Assembly: GCF_050030965.1 (NCBI RefSeq)
Contig: NZ_CP188297.1
Span: 3,100,001 to 3,164,000, forward strand
Length of the DNA: 64,000 nucleotides
Origin: Glutamicibacter sp002979865
Lineage (GTDB): Bacteria; Actinomycetota; Actinomycetes; Actinomycetales; Micrococcaceae
Reading direction: 5' to 3'
Part shown: positions 42,256 to 51,292 of the stretch, piece after piece
Numbering within the stretch: position 1 is the stretch's first letter
Layout of the letters: every line of letters begins with the position of its first letter
The notes under the pieces: model-generated
What the model was told of the DNA's origin: nothing
Databases searched by the model: none
What the model saw: the letters and a program-made list of their open reading frames with translations, nothing else
Translations under genes and position numbers: made by a program

Positions 42256-42729
42256 CTACTGTGCGGCGGTAACGTAGGCGACGATGTCGTCACCTTCAAT
42301 TGCCGCAGCGTAGCGTGGCAGCGCTGCGATAGCTGGACCTGCGTCCACGGTACCGTCAGCGGGTGCGAATCGTGAGCCATGGCAGGCGCAGTAGAAATCT
42401 TCCTTGCTGGACTTCGGGCTCACAGCGCAGCCCTGGTGGGTACAGACGTTCGAGTAGGCCAAAACGGTCTTCTCATCCTTGCGGAAGAGCAAAACGCCTA
42501 CTTCTTTTCCGGAAGGATCCTTGGCTGGAGCGAGTGCACGCGATCCGATGGCAAGGTCCGTGGCCTTCATGAGGGCCTGTCCTTCGCCTGATGGTTCAGG
42601 AATCGGCAATGCCTCGGGGGTGTCGGCTTCAGAATGTCCATCGCCGCAGGCAGTGAGCAGTGCGGCGGAACCAAGTGCTGCCGAGGCGCAAATGAACGTA
42701 CGACGGGCTGGTCGGGCAATGTCAGTCAT
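42256..42729 (-). CDS. Rieske (2Fe-2S) lipoprotein with Tat-type signal
   Basis: A 157-residue exported electron-transfer protein. The N-terminus has a twin-arginine motif (ARRTF), a hydrophobic run and a lipobox LLTAC near residue 28, so it is probably a folded, Tat-exported lipoprotein. The Rieske cluster motifs are CTHQGC and CACHGS, separated by about 15 residues, followed by the Pro-loop-like AIAALPRYA end. It is not next to cytochrome bc1 genes, so it is a stand-alone Rieske protein of unknown partner. Confidence 0.92.
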   Translation of the reverse strand: MTDIARPARRTFICASAALGSAALLTACGDGHSEADTPEALPIPEPSGEGQALMKATDLAIGSRALAPAKDPSGKEVGVLLFRKDEKTVLAYSNVCTHQGCAVSPKSSKEDFYCACHGSRFAPADGTVDAGPAIAALPRYAAAIEGDDIVAYVTAAQ

Positions 42730-43729
42730 GCACCTATTCTGGCAGAGATCTCTGTGCCGGCGCTAAGAGCGAAGCGCCCGTGTCAGGAGGGTGCGGCAAG
42801 TGATGAGCTTGATCGGCGGGGGAGCGGTCTGCATGCGTTCGCCAGGCGGTATCGAATACCGTGTATATTTATGCAGTGTTTTCGAAGTCCTGAGAGTATC
42901 CACAGTGCCCTGAACTCGCTCGGCATGGCACTGAATCCGGCACTCGGGAAAGTTTAGTAATCCGGGTAGGGCATTTCGGGTGGTGTAATTGGATCATGCC
43001 TGTCCGCTGCGCAGTGGGGAACAGAACGGCCAGAACTAGATATTTTTTATCCCGGCTTTCCGCACTTATGTGCGCACCGTTACACGCATCCGCAAGGTCG
43101 TCCCGTAATTGATACAGACGATGGGCTGATTCAACATCGCGCCCCTGCCGGCTGGTCGGTGAGTGGGGTGCCCCGCTGCCTTGCGGCGGAAGATTCGAAT
43201 ATCTTTGCATTCATGCTAATATTTGTATGTAGTTAGTTGAAGCTACTAATTTCGGAGAGAGCTTTCGCTGTTTTCCTGTCCGGCGTTTTATCGCCGACTG
43301 AGTAACTCCGCGCAGTAATCGCGTGTTGAGTTCCGGGTAGCAGCCCTCCGATGGAAAACCGGCGGTATTCGCCAACGCGAGTACCGCGCCTGAACTGACC
43401 CGAAGCGCCATTGCGCGCCAATATGGATAGCCGCAAGTGCGATGCAGGCAAACCATGGGTCCGGATTCACTTTGTGAAGCCAAAAGCGCCAGGTTCTGGA
43501 ACGAATCCACGAGCTGGTGCTCCCCGTGACTAGGGATGAACGATACGAATGAGAAACGAACGAAACTTGAGTGTAGGGAAGTGGTTCATGGGCCCAGGGG
43601 CTTGTGCGCGTCAGCTGAAATTTACCCCTTGCGATGAAATCTCGCAGGAAGACGTGCAGGATAAGTCGCCGGTTGAGCATTTAGCTCCTGGCGCGAATCT
43701 CATCACTGTCTATTAGAGGGAGGTGGCGC
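42730..43729. other. 1-kb gene-poor region upstream of the SSS symporter
   Basis: No frame here looks coding. The three longest (minus strand 42869-43210, 43211-43510 and 43288-43680) have random-like composition, overlap each other and lack family motifs. GC is visibly lower than in the flanks. A hairpin AGCGCCAG...CTGGTGCT lies at about 43485-43521, about 210 bases before the symporter, with repeated ACGAA-type loops after it. The region may hold a long 5' leader, a decayed gene or a small RNA; I cannot decide. Confidence 0.5.
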
Positions 43730-45421
43730 GTGAATAACGAAATAGTGCAGTTCAGCGCCCTAACTGTTGTCTTGCTATTGGTGCTCTTCTACGGAGGCAC
43801 CTTCTTTATTTCCACCCGAATCGGAAAGAAAAAAGAGAACGCCGACGACTACATGACGGCGGGAAATAAAATTGGATTCGGCATTTCCGCTGCAAGCATG
43901 ACCGCTACCTGGATCTGGGCTTCGTCGATGTACGCCTCAGCCACCTCCGGGTACACCTATGGAATCTCCGGTCCGATCCACTATGGGCTCTGGGGCGCGT
44001 TGATGATTCTGTTCATCTACCCATTCGGCAAGCGGATTCGCAAGGTCGCGCCACGCGCGCACACCCTCGCCGAGGTCATGCATGCACGCCACGGCCGCTC
44101 CAGCCAGCTGATGCTGGCCGGGTCGAATATTGTCGGTTCGGTCATCTCCTTGATGTCCAACTTCATCGCCGGTGGCGTATTGATCTCGATGCTCTCGCCG
44201 TTCAACTTCATCCAGGGCGTGCTGGCCGTTGCCGGTGGCGTTCTGCTCTACACCCTGTGGTCCGGGTTCCGTGCTTCGGTACTGACCGACTTTGTCCAGG
44301 TCGTAGGCATGCTGGGCGCTGTAGCAATCATTGTCCCGGCGATCTTCTTTGCCGCAGGGTTCCCGGCCGCATTCGAAACCGGTGCGAGCAACTTGACCCC
44401 GCAACAGTCCAATTTCTTCTCCTCTGAAGCATTCCTGGGCCAAGGGGCACCCTACATTGCAGCCGTTCTGGCCTACGCAATTGGCAACCAGACTATTGCC
44501 CAGCGGCTCTTCGCAGTACGCGAGGACTTGATCAAGCCAACCTTCATCACTGCAACCATCGGCTACGGAGCGATGGTCATCGGCGTGGGCATGCTCGGCG
44601 TGCTCGCCCTGTACCTTGGGTTCGAGCCGTCGGGTGGAGACATGAACAACCTCATCCCCGAGATGGCTGCCAGCTACCTGCCAGGTGTTCTGCTGGCATT
44701 GTTCTTCATCATGATCATTGGTGCGCTGTCGTCAACTGCTGACTCGGACTTGGCGGCCCTGTCCTCGATTGTGATGGCTGACGTGTACGGCCAGAACGTT
44801 GCCGGCAAGGACAAGGCCGATCCGAAGAAAATGCTGCTCATTGGCCGTGCGACCATGGTCGTTGCCACCGCATTGGCAGTCGCTTTCGCGAGCATGCAGC
44901 TGAACATCCTGGACCTGCTGGTCTTCGTCGGAGCTCTTTGGGGTGCTCTGGTCTTCCCGGTTCTGGCCAGCTTCTACTGGAAAAAGGTCACCAACAAGGC
45001 CTTCACCGTTTCGGTACTCGTTGCACTGGCGATCTTCATCCCTGTTCGCTTCGAACTGATCCCAGTCAATGGCGTCACCGGCTTGCTGATCGAGCTGCTG
45101 TCGGTGATTGGCATCGGCGTGGTCGTGGCGTTGATGAGCTTCGGGTTCTTCGGCCTGCGCGTTGCCAAGATTGTCGGTGTCGTCGCGATGCTGGCCAGCG
45201 CACCGTTCGTCTTCGGTTTCCTGCGCGACTACACGACCTTGAGCGCCTCGCTGGTTGCCTACTCGGTCAGTACCATCGTCTGCTACCTGCTGTCGTTCAG
45301 ATCCAAGATGGAATTCGACTTCGATGTCATCGCGGTACGCACCGGCGACTTCGACGCAGTACCTGGAAAGCCTGACGCTGCAGATGCCGGACACGATGCC
45401 AAGAGCCTGGGAGGCAAATAA
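43730..45421 (+). CDS. Sodium:solute symporter (SSS) family transporter
   Basis: A 563-residue membrane protein with about 13 helices. YMTAGNKIGFGISAASMTATWIWASSMYASATSGYTYG in helices 1-2 and the FFIMIIGALSSTADSDLAALSSI helix (Na+ site Ser/Thr) mark the SSS family. The substrate is not evident; it is not a clear PutP or ActP. GTG 43730 is preceded by GAGGGAGGT (43716-43724). The stop codon shares its last A with the ATG of a 43-codon membrane gene (TAATG), implying strict coupling. Confidence 0.92.
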   Translation: MNNEIVQFSALTVVLLLVLFYGGTFFISTRIGKKKENADDYMTAGNKIGFGISAASMTATWIWASSMYASATSGYTYGISGPIHYGLWGALMILFIYPFGKRIRKVAPRAHTLAEVMHARHGRSSQLMLAGSNIVGSVISLMSNFIAGGVLISMLSPFNFIQGVLAVAGGVLLYTLWSGFRASVLTDFVQVVGMLGAVAIIVPAIFFAAGFPAAFETGASNLTPQQSNFFSSEAFLGQGAPYIAAVLAYAIGNQTIAQRLFAVREDLIKPTFITATIGYGAMVIGVGMLGVLALYLGFEPSGGDMNNLIPEMAASYLPGVLLALFFIMIIGALSSTADSDLAALSSIVMADVYGQNVAGKDKADPKKMLLIGRATMVVATALAVAFASMQLNILDLLVFVGALWGALVFPVLASFYWKKVTNKAFTVSVLVALAIFIPVRFELIPVNGVTGLLIELLSVIGIGVVVALMSFGFFGLRVAKIVGVVAMLASAPFVFGFLRDYTTLSASLVAYSVSTIVCYLLSFRSKMEFDFDVIAVRTGDFDAVPGKPDAADAGHDAKSLGGK

Positions 45422-45552
45422 TGACGACGTTTTTCTTGAGCCTGTACGTGCTGGCATGGCCAGTCATTGTGGCCGGAGTGCTGTTCTTCATCAGCAAGGG
45501 GTTCATCCAGGAATGGCTGGAAGCCCGCCGCAATGGTGAAGACATCATCTAG
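45421..45552 (+). CDS. 43-residue membrane protein, putative SSS transporter small subunit
   Basis: Too short for most gene finders. It begins MTTFFLSLYVLAWPVIVAG and ends EARRNGEDII: one strong hydrophobic helix (residues 4-24) followed by an amphipathic charged tail. ATG overlaps the symporter stop, and GGAGG (45410-45414) lies seven bases upstream. Small single-helix proteins annotated as transporter small subunits follow SSS symporters in other bacteria. It may stabilise or regulate the symporter. The coupling, ribosome-binding site and helix make it convincing as a gene. Confidence 0.8.
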   Translation: MTTFFLSLYVLAWPVIVAGVLFFISKGFIQEWLEARRNGEDII

Positions 45553-45585
45553 TAACCGGGCAGGCGAAGCGGCGCGCCATGGAGC

Positions 45586-45632
45586 GCAGGAACCCCGTAC
45601 AGCAGCATTTACCAGCTGTACGGGGTTCCTGC
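45586..45632 (+). terminator. Hairpin after the symporter operon
   Basis: A perfect 18-bp stem (GCAGGAACCCCGTACAGC with its complement) around an 11-base loop. No T-run follows; it may stabilise the mRNA end or act with the next hairpin. Confidence 0.6.
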
Positions 45633-45651
45633 ATCCTGACGGGGCAGCAAG

Positions 45652-45699
45652 AAGCCGGGACCAGCTTTCCTCATGAGGGAAGCTGGTCCCGGCTTTTCG
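45652..45699 (+). terminator. Rho-independent terminator after the symporter operon
   Basis: The 19-base arms AAGCCGGGACCAGCTTTCC and 45677-45695 pair with one wobble around a 6-base loop and are followed by TTTTCG. It also lies downstream of the convergent fadB-type gene. Confidence 0.75.
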
Positions 45700-45753
45700 C
45701 ATGGTTCCAGCACTCAGGGAGAAGCACCGGAACCAAGAGCGGCCCGGAAGGTA

Positions 45754-47877
45754 CTAGCCGTTGAACTTCTTACCGTTGACACGTTCGGAGGCGCCAACCT
45801 GGTCCAAATACGGGGTGATGCCACCGAGGTGCATTGGCCAGCCGGCGCCGGTGATCATGCATAGATCAACGTCGGCGGCTTCGGCAACGACGCCCTCATC
45901 CAGCAGCAGCCCGATTTCCTCGGCCAGCGCATCTTGAACACGAACCAGGATCTGTTCCTTGCTCGAGTGCTGATCGCCGAAGGCCATCAGCTTTTCAGCC
46001 TCGGGGTTCAGCACCTGGTTGCCTGCCTCATCCTTGACCCAGAGGGCAGTGATCTTGGCATCGATCAGTTTCTGCAGATTCTCCGAGACGGCAAATCGTT
46101 CGCCGAAAGCGGCGTTCAGCGACTCGTTGACATGCTGCGCGACCGGCAGACCTACCATCGCCAACAAGGTCAACGGGCTCATTGGCAGGCCCATGGGGGT
46201 CAGTGCCGAGTCAGCTGTCTTCGCGTCGGTGCCCTCGTCGAAAGCCGCCTGGACTTCACTCATCAGGCGAAGCAGTACGCGGTTGACCACGAATGCGGCA
46301 GAATCCTTGGTTTTCACCGTGGTCTTCTTCAGCTTCTTGCCCAGCACGAATGCAGTGGACAGCGAGGAATCGTTGGTCCACTCCGTAGCAGCAATTTCCA
46401 GCAGCGGCATCACGGCTACCGGGTTGAAGAAGTGGAAGCCGACCAGGCGCTCTGGATGCGACAAGTCGCGGCCCATCTCCGTGACAGAGAGCGAGGAAGT
46501 GTTGGTGGCCAGGATGCACTCGGGGGAGACCACGGCTTCAACCTCTGCGAAAACCTGCTTCTTCACATTCAGTTCTTCGAACACGGCCTCGATGACGAAG
46601 TCGGCATCAGCGAACGCCTTTTTGGTGACCGAGCCGGTGACCAGAGCCTTGGTGCGGTTGACCGCATCCTGGCTCATGCGGCCCTTGCCGTGCAGCTTGT
46701 CGATCTCGCCATGGATGTAGGCAAGGCCCTTGTCCACGCGCGATTGATCCAGATCGGTGATAACCACCGGAACGTTCAGGCGGCGGGCGAACAGCAGGGC
46801 CAGCTGGCCAGCCATCAGCCCTGCGCCAACGACACCCACTTTGGTGACGGGGCGCGCGAGCTTTGGATCCGGTGCGCCGGCGGGGCGCTTGCCGCGCTTC
46901 TGGACCAGGTCCAGGAAGGCGTACACGGTGTTCTGGAACTGCGGGGTGCTCATCAGGCCAGTCAGCGCTTCGACTTCAAGGACTGCTGATTCCTGCTGCG
47001 AGATGGCCAGGCCCTTGCGGAAGACCTCAAGCACCTTGTACGGTGCCGGGGCCGCGCCGGACAGCTTCGCATCGACGAACTTTTCGGCAGCGTCGGCCGC
47101 ATCCAGCCAGCGGCGAGCAACCTCGGGATCGGTTGGATCGACCGCATTGGGGCGCTTGACCTCTGTGGTTCCGGAGATGACACCGTCAGCGAAGGCAATG
47201 GAGTGCTCGATGAAGTCAGCTGGTTCGAACAGGGCGTCGGCCACCCCCATCTTGGCAGCTGCCGGGCCGGAGAGGGTGCGGTTGCTGTTCAGCGGGTTCT
47301 CGATCATGACCTTCAGCGCGTTCTCGGGGCCGACTAGGCGGGGCAGGCGGTATACGCCGGCCCAACCCGGAATCAGGCCGAGGAAACCTTCTGACAGGCC
47401 CAAAGCGCCCGCGGCGGTGCTGACCGTGCGGTAGTTGCAAGCCAGCGCGATTTCCAAGCCGCCGCCGAGCGCCAGGCCGTTGATGAAAGCGAAGGTCGGA
47501 ACGCCCAAATCGGCAAGCAGCTCATAGGTGTAGTGGCCCAGCGAAGCCATGGCGGTTGCTTGATCCGGTGCGCTCAGGCGGGTGACGGCCGACAGGTCGG
47601 CACCGGCAATCAGGAAGTACGGCTTGCCGGTGATCGCCAGGGCATCGATCTCGCCATTCTTGGCGCGTTCTGCTTGGACTTCCAGCGCGGCGCGCAGCTC
47701 CAGCAGGCCATTGGGCCCGAGGGTGGTCGGCTTCTTGTGGTCCAGGCCGTTATCCAGGGTCAGCAGTGCCATTGTCTTGCCGCTTGGCAAGGCCACATCC
47801 TTCACGAAGGTGTGGGTGACAGTCTCATCGTGCATCAGCTGCGCGACAGCCTGGAAATCTTTGCTCATTGCAGTCAT
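45754..47877 (-). CDS. Fatty-acid oxidation multifunctional enzyme: enoyl-CoA hydratase / 3-hydroxyacyl-CoA dehydrogenase
   Basis: A 707-residue FadB/FadJ-type protein. Residues 20-210 form a crotonase fold (FINGLALGGGLEIALAC with the oxyanion hole, then EGFLGLIPGWAG). From about 340 a Rossmann domain begins (KVGVVGAGLMAGQLALLFARR), with VGFHFFNPVAVMPLLEI carrying the catalytic His. The C-terminal helical dehydrogenase domain follows. It performs hydration and NAD-dependent oxidation in beta-oxidation. The ATG at 47877 is preceded by AAGGAAGAG. The thiolase gene ends ten bases upstream, giving a fadA-fadB operon order. Confidence 0.93.
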   Translation of the reverse strand: MTAMSKDFQAVAQLMHDETVTHTFVKDVALPSGKTMALLTLDNGLDHKKPTTLGPNGLLELRAALEVQAERAKNGEIDALAITGKPYFLIAGADLSAVTRLSAPDQATAMASLGHYTYELLADLGVPTFAFINGLALGGGLEIALACNYRTVSTAAGALGLSEGFLGLIPGWAGVYRLPRLVGPENALKVMIENPLNSNRTLSGPAAAKMGVADALFEPADFIEHSIAFADGVISGTTEVKRPNAVDPTDPEVARRWLDAADAAEKFVDAKLSGAAPAPYKVLEVFRKGLAISQQESAVLEVEALTGLMSTPQFQNTVYAFLDLVQKRGKRPAGAPDPKLARPVTKVGVVGAGLMAGQLALLFARRLNVPVVITDLDQSRVDKGLAYIHGEIDKLHGKGRMSQDAVNRTKALVTGSVTKKAFADADFVIEAVFEELNVKKQVFAEVEAVVSPECILATNTSSLSVTEMGRDLSHPERLVGFHFFNPVAVMPLLEIAATEWTNDSSLSTAFVLGKKLKKTTVKTKDSAAFVVNRVLLRLMSEVQAAFDEGTDAKTADSALTPMGLPMSPLTLLAMVGLPVAQHVNESLNAAFGERFAVSENLQKLIDAKITALWVKDEAGNQVLNPEAEKLMAFGDQHSSKEQILVRVQDALAEEIGLLLDEGVVAEAADVDLCMITGAGWPMHLGGITPYLDQVGASERVNGKKFNG

Positions 47878-47887
47878 TGTCTCTTCC

Positions 47888-49138
47888 TTATGCCTTGCTG
47901 CCGAAGTCCGCGTGGTTTGGGTTCTCCCAGATCACTGTGCCGCCCATGCCCAAGCCGATGCACATGGTGGTGATGCCATAGCGCACCGAATGGTCCTCGG
48001 AGAACTGGCGGGCCAGCTGGGACATCAGGCGCACGCCGGAAGAGGCCAGCGGGTGCCCCACCGCGATGGCACCGCCGTACCGGTTCACGCGCTCATCGTC
48101 CTGGTCGATTCCGTAGTAGTCGAGGAAGGACAGCACTTGCACGGCGAAAGCCTCGTTGATTTCGAACAGGCCGATGTCGTTGATGCCAAGGCCGGCCTTG
48201 GCCAGGGCCTTTTCGGTGGCCGGAACCGGCCCGTAGCCCATGACGTCGGGGTCCACGCCGGCGAAGGCGAAGGAGACCATGCGCATCTTCGGATCCAGTC
48301 CCAGCGCGCGCACTGCCGCGCCGCTGGCCAGCAGGGCGGCGGTGGCTCCGTCGTTCAAGCCCGCTGCGTTGCCTGCGGTCACGCGTCCGTGGGCGCGGAA
48401 GGGGGTGCGCAGTTCGGCCAGCGATTCCATGGTGGTGCCTGGCCGTGGCGGTTCGTCAGCCGAGTTCACGGCCCAGCCTTCGCCCGGCCGCTTGGCTGCC
48501 ACGGGGATCAGATCGGCCTGGATCTGCTGGTTCTCGTAGGCCTTGGCCAGCTTGGCCTGCGATGCGACAGCATAGCGGTCGGCGCGTTCCTTGGTGATCG
48601 CAGGGAAGCGGTCGTGCAGGTTCTCCGCGGTATTGCCCATGTTCAATGCTTGCGGGTCGACGATGCGCTCGGAGAGGAAGCGCGGGTTCGGGTCCGCTCC
48701 GGCGCCCATTGGGTGGTTGCCCATGTGCTCCACGCCGCCGGCGACCACTACGTCGTAGGCGCCGAAAGCGATGCCGCCGGCGGTCGCGGTGACGGCGGTC
48801 ATCGCTCCGGCGCACATGCGGTCGATGGCGAAGCCCGGAACGGACTTGGGGATACCGGAGAGCAGGCCCACGGTGCGGCCCAAGGTCAAGCCCTGGTCGC
48901 CGGACTGCGTAGTTGCGGCAATGGAGATCTCGTCGATCTTCTCGGCAGGAACTTCCGGGTTGCGTTCCAGCAGGCCGCGTACGGCTTTGACGGCAAGGTC
49001 ATCGGCGCGGGTACCGTGGTAGATCCCCTTCTCGCCCGCTTTGCCAAATGGGGTGCGTACCCCGTCGATGAAGACGACATCGCGGTCGTCGAGCGAAGGG
49101 CGCGCATTGTTGCGCACGGTCGAAGCGTTGGCACTCAC
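47888..49138 (-). CDS. Acetyl-CoA C-acyltransferase (3-ketoacyl-CoA thiolase)
   Basis: A 416-residue thiolase that cleaves 3-ketoacyl-CoA in the last step of beta-oxidation. The nucleophile is C109 in AIDRMCAGAMTAV. The second active-site region has EINEAFAVQ and GGAIAVGHPLASSG (His), and the C-terminal CIGLGMGGT holds the proton-donor Cys. GTG 49138 is chosen for AAGGAG eight bases upstream; the longer frame to 49213 would start inside the operator-like site region. It is the first gene of the fad operon. Confidence 0.94.
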   Translation of the reverse strand: MSANASTVRNNARPSLDDRDVVFIDGVRTPFGKAGEKGIYHGTRADDLAVKAVRGLLERNPEVPAEKIDEISIAATTQSGDQGLTLGRTVGLLSGIPKSVPGFAIDRMCAGAMTAVTATAGGIAFGAYDVVVAGGVEHMGNHPMGAGADPNPRFLSERIVDPQALNMGNTAENLHDRFPAITKERADRYAVASQAKLAKAYENQQIQADLIPVAAKRPGEGWAVNSADEPPRPGTTMESLAELRTPFRAHGRVTAGNAAGLNDGATAALLASGAAVRALGLDPKMRMVSFAFAGVDPDVMGYGPVPATEKALAKAGLGINDIGLFEINEAFAVQVLSFLDYYGIDQDDERVNRYGGAIAVGHPLASSGVRLMSQLARQFSEDHSVRYGITTMCIGLGMGGTVIWENPNHADFGSKA

Positions 49139-49215
49139 CGTCGGGCTCCTTGGGGTTGGTTCATGCTGCCCTGAAGACCGGGCAGTGGCCAGCATCACTG
49201 TGACCTGAACCATAC

Positions 49216-49231
49216 GTTACTCAGTAGTAAC
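49216..49231. promoter_or_regulatory. Operator-like dyad upstream of the fad operon
   Basis: GTTACTCAGTAGTAAC: the outer six bases on each side are inverted repeats. It lies 78 bases before the thiolase start. TetR-type regulators of fatty-acid degradation bind dyads of this size; the regulator gene is not in the window. Confidence 0.45.
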
Positions 49232-49295
49232 TTGAAGTGCAAGTGCAGCACCTCGCAAATCCGGGAACCCGCGGTGAATCCTTCCTGGAAACCGC

Positions 49296-50546
49296 CTAGG
49301 CCTGCTTCAACGCGATGGCCAGCTTGTCCGCAAGAAGTCCACGCTGCCACTGGCGGGCACCGAGATTTTCCAGCATGTCCGCTACGCTTGCCTCGCTGAT
49401 GCGAGCCGGCGCATTCCAGCACAATTCACGCAGGTACTTCGGGGTCAAGAGATTCTCGCCCGGAATATTCCAGTGCTCGCTCACCTCATTGACGACCAGC
49501 TTGGCCGCGTCCAGCCGGTTCGCCGCGGCCGGGTTCTTTTCGGCCCATGAGCGGGGGTGCGGCAAGTCCGGCTTGGGGGCGCGCAGGTCCGGCAGGTCCC
49601 TGGTGCTATTGCCGCGCTTGATCGCGTCGACCCAGCGTGCGGCATCGCGTTTGGCATTGCGCGTGTGGAACCCGGGGATCTGCAAGAGCGCTGGAACGCT
49701 GGTGGCGCGCTGATCCACGGCGGCCATGATGGCGCGGTCGGGAATGAGCCGACCCGGGGCAACGTCGCGGCTCTGCGCCAGGGCTTCGCGGGAAAGCCAC
49801 AGTTCGCGAGCTACCGCCAGGTTGCGTCGGCTCTTGAGCTTATGGATGCCGGACAATTTGCGCCACGGCACCTGTGCCGGGGAAGGGTCAGGCAGATTGC
49901 GTTCGTACTCGAATTCCTGGAAGGCGAAATCCAGCTTGCCCTGCTCTTCCAGCACCGCGGTGATGGCCTGGCGCAGCTCTTCGAGAACTTCCACATCCAG
50001 TGCGGCGTAGTTCAGCCACGATTCAGGCAACGGGCGGGTGGACCAGTCCACTGCCGAATGTTCTTTGGCCAACTGCAGCTCGAGCAATTCGCCCACCATG
50101 GTGCCCAGCGAGACGCGGGGGAATCCCGCAAGACGGCCAGCCATCTCGGTGTCGAACAGCGAGGTAGGGGACATGCCCAATTCGTGCAGGCACGGCAAAT
50201 CCTGGGTGGCCGCATGCAGGATCCAGGGCTGCTCGTTGACGAACTCGCGCAACGGGGACAGATCGTCCAGGGTCTCCGGGTCGATCAGCCAAGTACCCGC
50301 ACCTTCTCGGCGAATCTGCAGCAAGAAGGCGCGCTGGCCGTAGCGGAACCCGCTGGCTCGTTCGGTGTCCACGGCCAGATCGCCGGTGCCGGCTTCCAGC
50401 GCCCGCACTGCACGGCGCAAGGCAGGTGCGGTGTCGATGACTTCGGGGATACCGTCGCGCGGCGCACTTAGTGGCGTCAGAACGGGTGCGGCGGCCTCGT
50501 TGGCAGTGGTGGATGATGCGGGAGCGGAAGAGTCAGAATTCGGCAT
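49296..50546 (-). CDS. rnd: Ribonuclease D with HRDC domain
   Basis: A 416-residue 3'-5' exoribonuclease-like protein. The DEDD motifs are LAVDTERASGFRY (Asp-Glu), ILHAATQDLPCL (Asp), FDTEMAGRLAG and WLNYAALDVEVLEEL (Tyr and Asp, DEDDy class). An HRDC helical domain covers about residues 235-315, and a second HRDC-like region ends the chain. It is expected to trim tRNA and other stable RNA. A Ser/Ala-rich N-terminal 25 residues are probably disordered. It is followed upstream on the same strand by DUF3000 (46 bases between), as in other actinobacteria. Confidence 0.9.
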   Translation of the reverse strand: MPNSDSSAPASSTTANEAAAPVLTPLSAPRDGIPEVIDTAPALRRAVRALEAGTGDLAVDTERASGFRYGQRAFLLQIRREGAGTWLIDPETLDDLSPLREFVNEQPWILHAATQDLPCLHELGMSPTSLFDTEMAGRLAGFPRVSLGTMVGELLELQLAKEHSAVDWSTRPLPESWLNYAALDVEVLEELRQAITAVLEEQGKLDFAFQEFEYERNLPDPSPAQVPWRKLSGIHKLKSRRNLAVARELWLSREALAQSRDVAPGRLIPDRAIMAAVDQRATSVPALLQIPGFHTRNAKRDAARWVDAIKRGNSTRDLPDLRAPKPDLPHPRSWAEKNPAAANRLDAAKLVVNEVSEHWNIPGENLLTPKYLRELCWNAPARISEASVADMLENLGARQWQRGLLADKLAIALKQA

Positions 50547-50592
50547 GGTGCTTCCATTCTAGGACTATTCGGCTCCATCGCATTGATAATCG

Positions 50593-51231
50593 CTAGCTCA
50601 GGCGGCGATGAGGCAGCTGCTGCACGCCTTCGGGCAGGGGAGGCAGGCCGGCGAATGTGCAAACCATATCGGCCCACGCGCTCAGGTGCGTTCCCAGACG
50701 GTCAGAGTCCGGGGACCAGGAAGCACGCAGTTCGATATCGATATGGTCTTGTTCCCCGGCGAGATTGCCGAAGGACTCGGAAATTACCCGCGTCGCAGTA
50801 CCGCCAGCGGAATGGTATGCGGCGTCGCGATCGCGCAGCGCTTCTTCGAGCCATGACCACGCGACGGAAGCCAGCATGGAATCCTGGCCCATTTCATGAT
50901 CCAGGCGGGCCCGAATGTAGGTGACGATGCGGAACTGGCCATTCCACAGTTCTTGGCCTGCGGGGTCGAAGAGGAGGATGAAGCGTCCGGTGGCCAGCTG
51001 CTCGGCTGGTTGGAGGAACGGGGTGCGGCCAATCTCCTGGCCCTGGGGGCCGTGTCCGGGAGCAACCACATCCATCACGTCGCCGCTGAGTGCCAGCGCG
51101 AACGGCGCCAGCCTGCCAGGGGCCGGAATTTCGGTGAATTTCAGTTCCTTGCGCACCTTGGCATGCGACAACTCTTCAAGGGCCGTGGCAAAGGCCTTCG
51201 GAATGGCGGAAGCAGGGCGATCATTGGTCAC
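50593..51231 (-). CDS. DUF3000 domain-containing protein
   Basis: A 212-residue soluble protein. IPKAFATALEELSHAKVRKELKFTEIPAPGRLAPFALALSG at the N-terminus, GRFILLFDPAGQELWNGQFRIVTYIRA in the middle and the conserved ELRASWSPDSDRLGTHLSAWADMVCTFAGLPPLP near the end identify DUF3000. It is almost always next to RNase D in actinobacteria and is probably co-transcribed with it here. The role is unknown; the context suggests RNA metabolism or heme, since hemE is often nearby in relatives. Confidence 0.88.
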   Translation of the reverse strand: MTNDRPASAIPKAFATALEELSHAKVRKELKFTEIPAPGRLAPFALALSGDVMDVVAPGHGPQGQEIGRTPFLQPAEQLATGRFILLFDPAGQELWNGQFRIVTYIRARLDHEMGQDSMLASVAWSWLEEALRDRDAAYHSAGGTATRVISESFGNLAGEQDHIDIELRASWSPDSDRLGTHLSAWADMVCTFAGLPPLPEGVQQLPHRRLS

Positions 51232-51244
51232 AATTTGAGTCTAA

Positions 51245-51276
51245 GCGCGCCGTACCCGAGCATGGGTACGGCGCGC
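51245..51276. terminator. GC-rich hairpin between the threonine aldolase and DUF3000 genes
   Basis: A perfect 13-bp stem (GCGCGCCGTACCC with its complement) around a 6-base loop, 17 bases past the minus-strand stop at 51293. It has no T-run. Confidence 0.55.
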
Positions 51277-51292
51277 CGACCGCGGGTTCATG

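Noticed and set aside
43485..43600. Guanidine-type riboswitch before the SSS symporter
   Set aside because: ACGA-containing loops and a CTAGGGA string were noticed, but the order and stems of the known guanidine classes could not be matched by eye.
43288..43680. 130-codon minus-strand frame in the gene-poor region
   Set aside because: Random-like composition rich in Arg, Ser and Trp, overlapping another equally weak frame.
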